Assembly (NCBI GenBank): GCA_010672825.2
Contig: JAAHFU020000001.1
Span: forward strand, 372,001 to 436,000
Source of the DNA: Leptolyngbya sp. SIO1E4
GTDB taxonomy: Bacteria > Cyanobacteriota > Cyanobacteriia > Phormidesmidales > Phormidesmidaceae
Direction of reading: 5' to 3'
Length of the DNA: 64,000 nt
Shown here piece by piece: positions 16,943 to 25,389 of the stretch; the stretch's first letter is position 1, and each line of letters opens with the position of its first letter. A program made the translations under genes and the position numbers. The notes beneath the pieces were generated by a model that saw only the letters and a program-made list of their open reading frames with translations, had not been told where the DNA came from and did no database searches.

Positions 16943-19318
16943 CTACTCCGATTCGTCATTGAGCCTGTTCTGGTCGCCATTGGCGATGTAATCTTCATCA
17001 TCGCTGATGTCTTCTTCACTGGCTTCGCTACCGCCACCCACGGCAACTAAATCAATCTGCTGACGGTAATAATCCACGCTCTTAACTTGAACTTCAACTC
17101 GATCGCCCAGCCGGAATTGACGGCGGTTCTTGCGCCCCACTAACTTCTGTTGGCGCGATCGATATTCGTACCAGTCATCTTTTAAGGAGCTGACATGCAC
17201 CAGCCCCTCAACCAGCAGTTCTTCAATTTCCACAAAAAATCCGTAAGACTGAACGCCGGTAATGAGGCCATGGAAAATAGCGCCGGTATGATCCCGCATG
17301 AACTCGGCTTTTTTGAGGCCCTCTAAATCTGACTCGGCATCTTGAGCGAGCTGCTCGCGCTCGCTCAGGGATGCCGTGATGCGGTTGATATAGTCCTGAA
17401 ACTCATGGTTGAGTTCAGGCGGCAGCACATTCCACTTGATTTGACCATGACAGCTGCTGTGGTTCAGGTTGACCCGATCTTTTGAACGGGTAGAGCGGCG
17501 ATCGCGCCCTTGATCAAACACCCCATGTAAAATTCGATGGACCAACAAATCAGGATAGCGGCGAGTCGGAGACGAGAAATGGGTATACCCATCGGTGAGG
17601 GCTAGCCCGAAGTGCACATCTGGATGGGTGCTGTAAAACGCAGGCTTAAAGGTCGACAGCAGCAAATAGGTCAGGATCTTCTCTGACTGGGACGCGGCAA
17701 ATTGCTGGGTAAACCGTTGATAGTCGATGGGATGGATGGCATCTTCCTCAGAGAGCGTTAGCTGAATGTCCATATTTTCAGCCAGCTTCATAAGTTCCTG
17801 GACGTCAGAGCCATTAGGGGTGCGATGCAACCGATAGATGGCAGGAACCCCCAGCGCCTTCAGGTGAGAGGCAACCAGTTGGTTGGCCAGCAGCATAAAC
17901 TCAGTCACCATCATGCGGGCAGGCAGGGAAGAAGACACAACGATGACCCCTAACAACCCTTCATCATCGTATTGGAACCTGGGAGAAGCGTAGGTCGACA
18001 GCGGTTCTTTGGCATCATCTGGAAATTCATGCTCTGGCAGATTCAGCTCAAACGAGCCCCGTGCCATGCGCTGGTGCCGCACCGCCTGACTTAGCGTAAA
18101 CAGTTTCTCAGCGGTTTCAAAAATGGGTTCCAACTTCTTGAGATCCTTCGCTTTGATCCCCAGTTTTTCTAACTCTGCCTTGTCATCACGGGCGACGATG
18201 GCCTGAGCCTCTTGGTAGTTGAGGGCGTAGTCTACCCGCACCACGCTGGGTTGAATTTCAAACTCCAGCACTTCGCCTTCAGGGTTGAGGGTTGCAATTA
18301 CCGACATTGCAAGGCGGTCTTTACTCGGCAAGAGGGAGCACAGGGAGCCTGAGATCGGCGGCGGCAACATGGGAATCACTTCTTCTCCCAGGTGCACTGA
18401 GGTCCCCCGTTTCAAGGCTTCACGGTCAATGTTGGAGTAGAGCGGTACGTAGTAAGCGACATCTGAGATATGGACGCCGAGTTTCCAGTTACCGTTGTCG
18501 TCTTTGTCAATGGTGAGGGCATCGTCAATGACTTGGGCATTGGGGCCGTCAATGGTGAGGGTCAGGTGCTCTCGCAAGTCAACACGGCCTTTCATATCAG
18601 CTTTGCGCACGCGAGAGGGGAGGGCTTGGGCAGCCGCCACCACCTCTTCTGGAAAAGACCGGGGAAGATCGTGCTTGCAATAGACAATATCTAAATCAGA
18701 GGAAGCCTCAGCATCACTGCCTAGAATTTGTGCCACCCGCCCATGGGGAGGATCTTGGGCCAGGGGGTAGCGCACCACTTCAATGTGGGCCAGCTGATCG
18801 ACCGCTTTCCCTAAGGTTTCGGCTTCTCCCTGCAGGGCCAGCTCAAAGAGGAGTCGATCGTCTAGCGGAACTGCTTGGTAAGCATCGTTTTCATGCTTGA
18901 CTCTGGCGAGAACTGAAGCATTTGCACGCTCGAGAATCAGATTGACCTCGCCTTCTGGACTGCGGCGACGGCTTCCTTCCTTCGTGACTTTGACGAGGAC
19001 GCGATCGCCATTCCAGGCAGTATTTAGCTGGCTCTCGCGAACGTAGATGTCGTCAGCGGCTTCATCGTCTTGAATGGCAAAGCAAAAGCCCTTGCTAGAG
19101 CAGCGCAACTTGCCTTCGATCACCCCTTCGCCGTAAACACGCTGGTACTTGCCTTTATCTTTCGAGAGAACACCAATCCGTTCTAAGGCATCTAAGGCAA
19201 TTTGCAACTCGGTGACACTTGCATCAGATTGACAGTGGAGCTTTTTTTGAAGAGCCTTGAGAGTCAGCGTTTTATCGTCAGTGAAGTTTGCCAGTAGCGC
19301 AGCAATCGAAAAGTTCAT
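16943..19318 (-). CDS. RNase II/R-family exoribonuclease (RNB + S1)
   Basis: A 791-aa RNase II/R superfamily protein expected to degrade RNA 3' to 5'. There is an N-terminal winged-helix-like region (1-60), cold-shock-like strands ('GVIEGKLRCSSKGFCFAI'), the RNB catalytic domain (about 235-570) with 'ISPTRRYPDLLVHR'-type C-terminal features seen as 'FSSPTRRYPDLLVHRIL', and an S1 domain (about 660-760). The end is acidic. By eye, the metal-site motif reads TIDGPNAQVIDDALT: the last two Asp are kept, but the position that is Asp in E. coli RNase R (D278) is Val. Cyanobacteria also have the related Zam protein, so the exact orthologue is uncertain. The ATG at 19318 is chosen because the extra 20 residues of a longer frame are not conserved-looking. 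Confidence 0.88.
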   Translation of the reverse strand: MNFSIAALLANFTDDKTLTLKALQKKLHCQSDASVTELQIALDALERIGVLSKDKGKYQRVYGEGVIEGKLRCSSKGFCFAIQDDEAADDIYVRESQLNTAWNGDRVLVKVTKEGSRRRSPEGEVNLILERANASVLARVKHENDAYQAVPLDDRLLFELALQGEAETLGKAVDQLAHIEVVRYPLAQDPPHGRVAQILGSDAEASSDLDIVYCKHDLPRSFPEEVVAAAQALPSRVRKADMKGRVDLREHLTLTIDGPNAQVIDDALTIDKDDNGNWKLGVHISDVAYYVPLYSNIDREALKRGTSVHLGEEVIPMLPPPISGSLCSLLPSKDRLAMSVIATLNPEGEVLEFEIQPSVVRVDYALNYQEAQAIVARDDKAELEKLGIKAKDLKKLEPIFETAEKLFTLSQAVRHQRMARGSFELNLPEHEFPDDAKEPLSTYASPRFQYDDEGLLGVIVVSSSLPARMMVTEFMLLANQLVASHLKALGVPAIYRLHRTPNGSDVQELMKLAENMDIQLTLSEEDAIHPIDYQRFTQQFAASQSEKILTYLLLSTFKPAFYSTHPDVHFGLALTDGYTHFSSPTRRYPDLLVHRILHGVFDQGRDRRSTRSKDRVNLNHSSCHGQIKWNVLPPELNHEFQDYINRITASLSEREQLAQDAESDLEGLKKAEFMRDHTGAIFHGLITGVQSYGFFVEIEELLVEGLVHVSSLKDDWYEYRSRQQKLVGRKNRRQFRLGDRVEVQVKSVDYYRQQIDLVAVGGGSEASEEDISDDEDYIANGDQNRLNDESE

Positions 19319-19799
19319 GAAGCGATTAATCCTTATTCGGTGCAAATGAGCAATCGTCGCGATGAAGAACCACTGCACCTTCCTGCAAAAGGCTCAACAG
19401 TCTCTATCGGTGAATGGCATAACCGACCCACTTCCCAGGGTTCCGCTTCGACAACAACACCCTTTATCCTCATCAGTTTGTTCTGGTGCAGCACAGAAAC
19501 AGGAAACCCACCAAATCTTTATTTAGGAAAGTGCCCTGCTCAGACACAGCCGCCGCCCCAATGCCTCTACACGCCTTCTCAGAACCAAGTCAGGGATGTA
19601 AACGACTTCAGGGTTGCTTTAACCCTACGCAAGGAAACCAGGTCGAGAACTGAACAGCCCAACAACAGAGCTATCAGCCCTAAGCCGATACAACTATAGC
19701 TTAATCTGGCTCATTGCACGCTAATTTTCGTTGGGTTTCGGCGAAACGAGGCAGATCACGCCGCTGCAGGGGTTGAGGGGGCAGGGTAACTGCCCCGAA
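19319..19799. other. Intergenic region between RNase II/R gene and phoU
   Basis: About 480 bp with no supportable gene. A 119-codon open frame at 19340-19699 has no recognisable protein character. The only structure seen is a short hairpin next to the phoU stop (listed separately). Confidence 0.5.
19778..19796 (-). terminator. Short GC hairpin after phoU
   Basis: GGGGCAG (19778-19784) pairs with CTGCCCC (19790-19796) around a 5-nt loop, immediately downstream of the phoU stop on the minus strand. It lacks a T-run, so it is only a possible terminator. Confidence 0.4.
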
Positions 19800-20474
19800 C
19801 TATCGCCGTTCGCCGGTTACGACATAGGCAATGCGGCGACCAATATTGGTGGCGTGATCGGCGATCCGCTCTAGGTAGCGAATCGCTAAGACAAGCAGGA
19901 CAACCGTTTCAACAGAGCCTAATGGCGTCGTGGCATGAACGAGGTGATCGTATAGACGGTCGTAGTCATCATCGACGGCATCATCTTTGACTTTGATGTC
20001 TGCGCCCACTTCGGCATTCAGGTCTGAGACGGCAACCAGGCTTAGCGCCACCATCGACCGGCAGCGATCAAACATGACCTGAATAGGCCCCATATGAGGA
20101 TGAGGGGGATAAGGAAAGAGCTTGATGGCGACTTCCCCAATGTCGGTGGCGTAATCGCCAATGCGTTCTAGATCGCGAATGAGTTGCATGAATGCACTCA
20201 CATGGCGGAGATCTTGCATGCCTTGGGGGGGATGAATCAGCAGCTCGACGCAGTCTACCTCAATCTGTCGATAGAACTGGTCTATCTGTTTGTCGTGGGC
20301 TTTGAGCTGCTGGGCTGCCTGCAGGTCGCGATCGCACAAGGCACACCGCGCCATCACACAGGAGCTTTCAACCAACGCCCCCATGCGCAAAACATCGCGC
20401 TGCAGCCGCCTTAATTGTTGACTAAAGGGCGGCGACACAGAACCTTCAGAGTCAGAAAGCAACGGGTTAGTCAC
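19800..20474 (-). CDS. phoU: PhoU phosphate-signalling regulator
   Basis: Cytoplasmic all-helical protein that restrains the phosphate-responsive two-component system (SphS-SphR in cyanobacteria) when phosphate is plentiful. Two PhoU repeats are visible, each ending in the metal-binding pattern: 'LIRDLERIGDYATDIGE' (about residue 110) and 'AIRYLERIADHATNIGR' (about residue 205). The length of about 224 aa is normal. A GTG at 20474 gives the N terminus 'MTNPLLSDSEG'; a TTG at 20501 is the alternative. No pst genes are adjacent, but two giant secreted phosphoesterases lie 5 kb downstream on the plus strand. Confidence 0.92.
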   Translation of the reverse strand: MTNPLLSDSEGSVSPPFSQQLRRLQRDVLRMGALVESSCVMARCALCDRDLQAAQQLKAHDKQIDQFYRQIEVDCVELLIHPPQGMQDLRHVSAFMQLIRDLERIGDYATDIGEVAIKLFPYPPHPHMGPIQVMFDRCRSMVALSLVAVSDLNAEVGADIKVKDDAVDDDYDRLYDHLVHATTPLGSVETVVLLVLAIRYLERIADHATNIGRRIAYVVTGERR

Positions 20475-20731
20475 AAGCAAGATACACGCCGACTCTAACA
20501 AAGCTTAAACTATTATGACTTGCTGAGATTTTCAAACGGAGTGCTGTAGGTCACTCAAGCCGAGATAGTTTTTGGACGGGGCGATCGCAGTTTCTCTACA
20601 TCACTAAAGATTACGCTGTGTAACAGTTGCCTTCAGGAATCTGCTTAAGTTCAACAACTTGGTGAAAAATTAACTCAGTCTCTGCTTTCGTTGAGGCTGC
20701 ATTTACGTTTTGTTTTAAAGGACTAATAGCA

Positions 20732-20821
20732 ATGTCAGATACTCAAGTCTTCGTCGCTCTGGTAATTGCGCTGATTCCTGGCTTCTTGGCCTTTCGCCTG
20801 TCTACCGAGCTTTATAAGTAA
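20732..20821 (+). CDS. psaM: Photosystem I reaction centre subunit XII
   Basis: A 29-aa single-helix thylakoid membrane subunit of photosystem I that helps trimer/monomer stability. The sequence starts MSDTQVFVALVIALIPGF and ends with the diagnostic FRLSTELYK, matching PsaM over its full length. It is too short for ordinary gene-length cut-offs. ATG 20732 is preceded by AAAGGA about 10 bases upstream. Just upstream (20702-20718) the sequence TTTACGTTTTGTTTTAA loosely resembles an HLR1 element, the RpaB site found at many photosystem I genes, but it is imperfect and very close to the start. A clear intrinsic terminator follows at 20918-20945. Confidence 0.95.
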   Translation: MSDTQVFVALVIALIPGFLAFRLSTELYK

Positions 20822-20917
20822 AATTCCCCTAAACCTTGCGGTCAGAGGTCTCCATCTTTAGGGGAGACGCTGACTTTGCCTTGGGCATATGAGGTGCCCG
20901 CGATCGTACTGTGCTGA

Positions 20918-20945
20918 CTCCACGCTCAAGCAGCGTGGAGTTTTT
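20918..20945 (+). terminator. Intrinsic terminator of psaM
   Basis: CTCCACGCT (20918-20926) and AGCGTGGAG (20932-20940) form a perfect 9-bp stem with a 5-nt loop, followed directly by TTTTT. It lies 97 bp after the psaM stop. Confidence 0.85.
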
Positions 20946-20961
20946 GTTTGGTGGCAGGGTG

Positions 20962-21069
20962 ATATGGCTTTGTTTAGTTGAGTCCAGGACATCTTGGCCA
21001 AGACTGGGTCTAGGGTTTGGGGTTTAGGGTTTGGGGTCTAGGGTTTGGGGTCTAGGGTGTCCTTGATCC
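20962..21069. repeat. Dispersed heptamer-core element, copy B (108 bp)
   Basis: Same element as at 3655-3735, with the left arm (TTGAGTCCAGGACATC) and right end (TGTCCTTGATCC) conserved. Its core of GGGTTTG/GGGTCTA/GGGTTTA units is longer by about 27-28 bp, that is four 7-bp units. It lies between psaM and the convergent Amt fusion gene. Confidence 0.75.
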
Positions 21070-21113
21070 GAATGCAAGTCGCCATATACACAGCTCAAAT
21101 CGCCCCTACAGAT

Positions 21114-24100
21114 TCAGGAACCAGATTTAGGGGGTTGCGGTTCTTTCCATTGCCCAGATCTGATTAGCGCTTTGAGCAGTTGACGGCAGCGATCGCGATG
21201 CTGAATAGCCACTCCATCTTCTGGAACGGCCTGGATGCAGGTTTCAAAGCCAGCTAAGGCAGCGGCATATTTCCCCATGTTGAGCTGGGTTAGGGCCGTC
21301 TCAAATACCGTCTTAAGCTGCTGCTTTTTATCGCGAATGGCGATCGGATCGGCATCAAAGACTTCAAAGATGGAGACGGGCTCAGTTCTCCCCCTCACCT
21401 GAACTCGGTCGATCAGACGATAGGCATAATCGTTGGGGTTTTGGAGGCGCATCAGCGTGTCCCAGGAAATCAGCAGCGGCACTTCATAGCGCTTGGTGAG
21501 TTCTTCAATACGGGCCGCCAGGTTGACGGTATCGCTAATGACAGTACTGTCCATATGGGAAGGGCCTCCCACGGTGCCCAACATCATTGAGCCAGAGTTA
21601 ATTCCAATGCCGTTGTACACGGGGGCATAGCCTTTGGCCCCGCGATCGCAGTTGTAGGCATTGAGGCTGCGTAACATGGCGATGGCGCTGCGTACGGCCT
21701 GATCGGCACTACCGGGGAACAGGGCCATAATGGCATCCCCAATGTATTTATCAATAAACCCGCCATTATCAACGATGGCAGGTTCCATATGGGACAGGTA
21801 AGCGTTGATGAACTGGAAATTTTCAGCCGGGGTCATTTGCTCTGATAGAGCCGTAAAGTTGCGAATATCAGCAAACAGCACCGACATTTCTTGTTGGGTC
21901 TGGTCGCCCAGATGCACATCCAAAATGCTGTCTTTTTGCAGCAGCTGTAGAAACTCGTGGGGGACAAATCGGCTATAGGCCAGGCTCAGCTGGGAGACCT
22001 GCAGATGAGTTTTAATGCGGGCCAGCAGCTCATTTTTAGCGACAGGTTTGGATAAATAATCATTCGCCCCCGTTTCCAGCCCTTCAATCAGGTCAGTCAC
22101 CTGGTTCTTGGCCGTCAGCATCAAAATGGGTAACTCATTGGCCGAGAAGCGCTCCCGCAGTTTGCGCGTCACCTCATAGCCGGTCATGTGGGGCATCATC
22201 ACATCCAACAGAATCAGGTCGGGCCGGAAGCCTGCTGCAATCATGCGGAACACATCTTTGCCGCCGGTGGCCTGTTTGATTGCGTAGTTCTCCAGCGCTA
22301 GATGATTTCGCAGCACGCGTAAGTTCACTGGCTCATCATCCACAATCAAAATCTTGACGCGCTGCTTAGACCCCTCAGATTCAGCCGCCGCTGGATTAAG
22401 CACATCCTCTGAAATGGAGAGATCGGTCACAAACTGTTCTAGGTTAGGTCGAGCAAGGGGGGGGGACGTTACCAGAGTGTCCCCGGCAGCGGCGCGATCG
22501 GCAGGCGTTGCCAGGGGCAGGGTGAAATGAAACTGCGACCCCACATCTACGGTAGACTCGACCCAAATGTTACCGCCGTGGGTTTCCACCAGCTGTCGGG
22601 TAATCGCCAGCCCCAGGCCCGTGCCGCCATGCTGCCGCGCCACAGAGCCATCTGCCTGCTCAAAGGATTCAAAAATGCGCGTCAGCTTTGCCGCTGGAAT
22701 GCCCATGCCGGTATCAGCCACGGTGATGACCATTTTTTTTTCTGGGTCATCGGCAAGGGGGGCGGCACTGATGGCGACGGTGCCGGATTCAGTGAACTTG
22801 ATGGCATTGCCAATCAGGTTGTGCAAAATTTGCTGCAAGCGGTTTTCATCGGCGCGTACCGGTGGTAAATCAGCCGGAATCTCGTTCACCAGCTGCAGTG
22901 ACTGGTGGCGAATCAGCCCTGCACTCAGGGTCAGCACCTCATCGACGAGCGATCGCAACGAAATTGACCGGAGCTGCAGGGTCAGGGTGCGCTGGCGCAG
23001 GGTAGAAAAATCGAGAATATCGTTGATCAGGTTAGAGAGCCGCCGCCCGCTGGCCACAATCAGAGACAGGTTCTCGCGGGTCGCTTGAGATAAGGCTTCG
23101 GTAACACCGTCCATCAGCGACTCAGCAATGCCGATGATGCCATTGAGGGGGGTGCGCAGCTCATGGGAGGTGTTGGCTAAAAATTCATTCTTGAGGCGAT
23201 CGAGCTGCTGCAGTTCGGCATTGGCCTGGGCCAGTTCTGTGGTGCGAGCCTGCACTTTGGCTTCGAGCTGAGCGTTAAAGGTTTCGAGTTGGGTGGCGTA
23301 GCCTTCTAAAGCGTCCATCACCTGGTTATAGCGGGTGGCAATATGCCCCACTTCCGTAAAGTGATCGACGGGGACGCGCAGGCTCAAGTCTTTGGTGCGC
23401 GCGTGCTCATCCATGATTTTGAGCAGTTCATAGGCGTCGGTTTTGGCTTTGTGCTCGGCATAGTTCAGCCCAATGTCTTCTGCTTCGGCAGAGACCCGCA
23501 GCGGAAACCAGTGGTTAATACCCCGCAGCAACCCGTAGGCTACGCCAAAGGCCCAAAGAAAGCACACGCCAATGCCGAGAAGCTGTACTAGCAGTTGGCT
23601 AATGGGGGATAAACCAGTCCCCAGCAGGTCAGATTGGCCAAATAAGGCCACGGCCAGGGTGCCCCAAATGCCACTGGCCCCATGCACTGCGATCGCATCC
23701 ACCGCGTCATCCACACAGTGGCGCTCTAAGATGCAGATGGTCGTGTAGGTGACAATGCCCCCAATTGCCCCAATGACAACGGCAGCGGGCGTGCTCACGG
23801 CATGGCAAGATGCCGTGATCGAAACCAACCCTGACACTGACCCATTGATTAAGCTTTCGGGTTGGGCAATCCCCGTACGCCACCAGGTGATGCTTGTCAT
23901 GGCGATCATCCCCGCCACCCCCGCCATGACTGTATTCACCATGATGCCTGCGATTTGTTCGTTAAAGGCCAGGGTGCTGCCCCCATTAAACCCGAGCCAA
24001 CCAAACCACAACAGCATGGCCCCCAAAACAGACATGGGCAAATTAGAGCCATGAATTTTTTGCGCCCGCCCCGCTGGCGTAAAGCGCCCCAAGCGAGGCC

Positions 24101-24629
24101 CAATGATGACCAGCGCCGCTAGCGCCACCCAAGCCCCCACACTATGCACCACAGTGGCGCCAGCAAAATCGACAAACCCTACTTGCTGCAGCCACCCAGT
24201 CGCAGCCCTTGCCGCAATCCCGTTCCAGGCCCAGTGCCCAAATACGGGGTAAATAATGCCTGAGACGAGGACGGCAATGACACCATAGGCCGCGAAATGA
24301 AGACGTTCGGCCACTGCCCCCGAGACAATCGTGGTGGCGGTGCTGCAAAACATGGCCTGAAATAGGAAAAACGCCGCCAGGGCAGTATCTTGATTAACCT
24401 CTAGCAAAAAGCTGTCTAACCCAAACCAGCCCCACCAAGAAGCCCCAAACATGAGGCCAAAGCTAAAGCCCCAAAAAAGCCCAACAGAGATTCCAAAGTC
24501 GGCCAGGTTTTTAACCGCAACGTTAATGCTGTTTTTAGTCCGAGTCAGGCCAGACTCTAGGCACATAAAGCCTGGCTGCATCAAAAAGACCAGCCCTGCC
24601 GAGATCAAAATCCAGCCGACGTCATTCAT
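21114..24629 (-). CDS. Ammonium transporter-histidine kinase-receiver-adenylate cyclase fusion
   Basis: A 1171-aa membrane protein joining four modules. Residues 1 to about 375 form an Amt/Mep/Rh ammonium channel with the twin pore histidines ('VDFAGATVVHSV' and 'AIAVHGASGIWG'), the membrane-face Asp and pore Phe residues in place, so it may transport or sense ammonium. After a HAMP-like/coiled-coil linker (about 395-470) comes HisKA (His near 490 in NTSHELRTPLNG), HATPase (about 540-700), a receiver (about 757-877, Asp near 808 in LLDVMMPHMTG), and a class III cyclase (about 913-1085). The cyclase has both metal Asp (LFADIRNFT, KYIGDAIM) and the base pair Lys/Thr (KYIGD and STVISDTVN), the class IIIb type found in bicarbonate-responsive Spirulina CyaC and Anabaena CyaB1. 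A TPR-like tail (about 1095-1165) ends the protein. Amt-kinase fusions are known; this adds a cAMP output. Confidence 0.92.
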   Translation of the reverse strand: MNDVGWILISAGLVFLMQPGFMCLESGLTRTKNSINVAVKNLADFGISVGLFWGFSFGLMFGASWWGWFGLDSFLLEVNQDTALAAFFLFQAMFCSTATTIVSGAVAERLHFAAYGVIAVLVSGIIYPVFGHWAWNGIAARAATGWLQQVGFVDFAGATVVHSVGAWVALAALVIIGPRLGRFTPAGRAQKIHGSNLPMSVLGAMLLWFGWLGFNGGSTLAFNEQIAGIMVNTVMAGVAGMIAMTSITWWRTGIAQPESLINGSVSGLVSITASCHAVSTPAAVVIGAIGGIVTYTTICILERHCVDDAVDAIAVHGASGIWGTLAVALFGQSDLLGTGLSPISQLLVQLLGIGVCFLWAFGVAYGLLRGINHWFPLRVSAEAEDIGLNYAEHKAKTDAYELLKIMDEHARTKDLSLRVPVDHFTEVGHIATRYNQVMDALEGYATQLETFNAQLEAKVQARTTELAQANAELQQLDRLKNEFLANTSHELRTPLNGIIGIAESLMDGVTEALSQATRENLSLIVASGRRLSNLINDILDFSTLRQRTLTLQLRSISLRSLVDEVLTLSAGLIRHQSLQLVNEIPADLPPVRADENRLQQILHNLIGNAIKFTESGTVAISAAPLADDPEKKMVITVADTGMGIPAAKLTRIFESFEQADGSVARQHGGTGLGLAITRQLVETHGGNIWVESTVDVGSQFHFTLPLATPADRAAAGDTLVTSPPLARPNLEQFVTDLSISEDVLNPAAAESEGSKQRVKILIVDDEPVNLRVLRNHLALENYAIKQATGGKDVFRMIAAGFRPDLILLDVMMPHMTGYEVTRKLRERFSANELPILMLTAKNQVTDLIEGLETGANDYLSKPVAKNELLARIKTHLQVSQLSLAYSRFVPHEFLQLLQKDSILDVHLGDQTQQEMSVLFADIRNFTALSEQMTPAENFQFINAYLSHMEPAIVDNGGFIDKYIGDAIMALFPGSADQAVRSAIAMLRSLNAYNCDRGAKGYAPVYNGIGINSGSMMLGTVGGPSHMDSTVISDTVNLAARIEELTKRYEVPLLISWDTLMRLQNPNDYAYRLIDRVQVRGRTEPVSIFEVFDADPIAIRDKKQQLKTVFETALTQLNMGKYAAALAGFETCIQAVPEDGVAIQHRDRCRQLLKALIRSGQWKEPQPPKSGS

Positions 24630-25389
24630 AACTTAAAGCTAATCCCCAGTCGGAAAAGTGCGCTTACAGTTAAGCCTTATAAAGGTGCTGTGGAACAAGA
24701 ATAGTTGATGAAAGCGTGAGTTCGTTCTGAAACAGGTAGCCCCTAAAAATCAGGAGCTTGCAGCGGCTAACGAGTCGACTACTTCAGCAGTTCTACGGAT
24801 TTGGCATAGCATACCGTCTTTTGATGCTTTTGATGCAGTCGAGCCAAAATCGGCCTTGAATGCCTGTTTCTCTGTCCCTACTCTAGCCATGGATGTTTCA
24901 TATTTTGCTCACGCTCTGGCCACCATCCGGAATGAACGCCGGATAAACCCAGTAAATTTACGCAATAGAGGCAAGATCCCCAATCTGGCTACGGCTTTCC
25001 GCAAAATTAGGGGGCTTTGTAACAGGGTAATAAGTTGCAGCCGCAAACACCCCGCGTTCCCGGCCGTCGTAGGTTAAGGCTGGGTAAAGCAGATTTATGC
25101 AGCTATTGCGGGTATGTGCGCGGGAAAACTCGTTGCCCCGTAGGAATGCGGAGGGGATTATTAAAGTCTCTATAAACTGGTCTTGATTTCTCAGGGATAT
25201 TCTCACCTTCGGCGTGATGTGCGTATTCCCACTGTGGGGTACCTGCCAGCACTCAAGCGGTGACGAGCTGTGCAAGTAGGGGGAACTTCTCCCCAAGAGA
25301 GGCTCTGTCCGCGTGTGTTCTCTGCCGAGTGCAGCAGCGCTAGCCCGATCGCATGTGCGCCTGCCCTACCCTCTGAGTGTTCAGAACCC
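24630..25389. other. Divergent intergenic region, Amt fusion / RTX phosphatase
   Basis: About 760 bp that must hold promoters for both giant genes. Short open frames here show no protein character. The one notable site is the Pho-box-like tandem motif at 25071-25089. No NtcA site (GTA-N8-TAC) was found near the Amt gene by eye. Confidence 0.5.
25071..25089 (-). promoter_or_regulatory. Candidate Pho box (SphR/PhoB-type), two units
   Basis: On the minus strand the site reads CTTTACCC-AGC-CTTAACCT. Cyanobacterial Pho boxes are 8-bp units close to CTTAACCT spaced by 3 bp. The second unit is a perfect match, the first matches 6 of 8, and no third unit was found. It lies about 300 bp before a multi-phosphatase gene, which is why it is reported. 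Confidence 0.3.

Noticed and set aside
19340-19699. 119-codon open frame upstream of the RNase II/R gene
   Set aside because: It overlaps the start of that gene antisense, has no ribosome site and no recognisable protein character.
21007-21060. TTTAGGG/GGGTCTA units looking like plant-type telomere repeats
   Set aside because: The arrays are short, degenerate and intergenic in a bacterial chromosome. They fit cyanobacterial heptanucleotide repeats and the dispersed element described in the findings.
24856-25296. Small open frames between the Amt fusion and the first RTX gene
   Set aside because: They are short, overlap each other on opposite strands and lack ribosome sites. The region is better read as regulatory.
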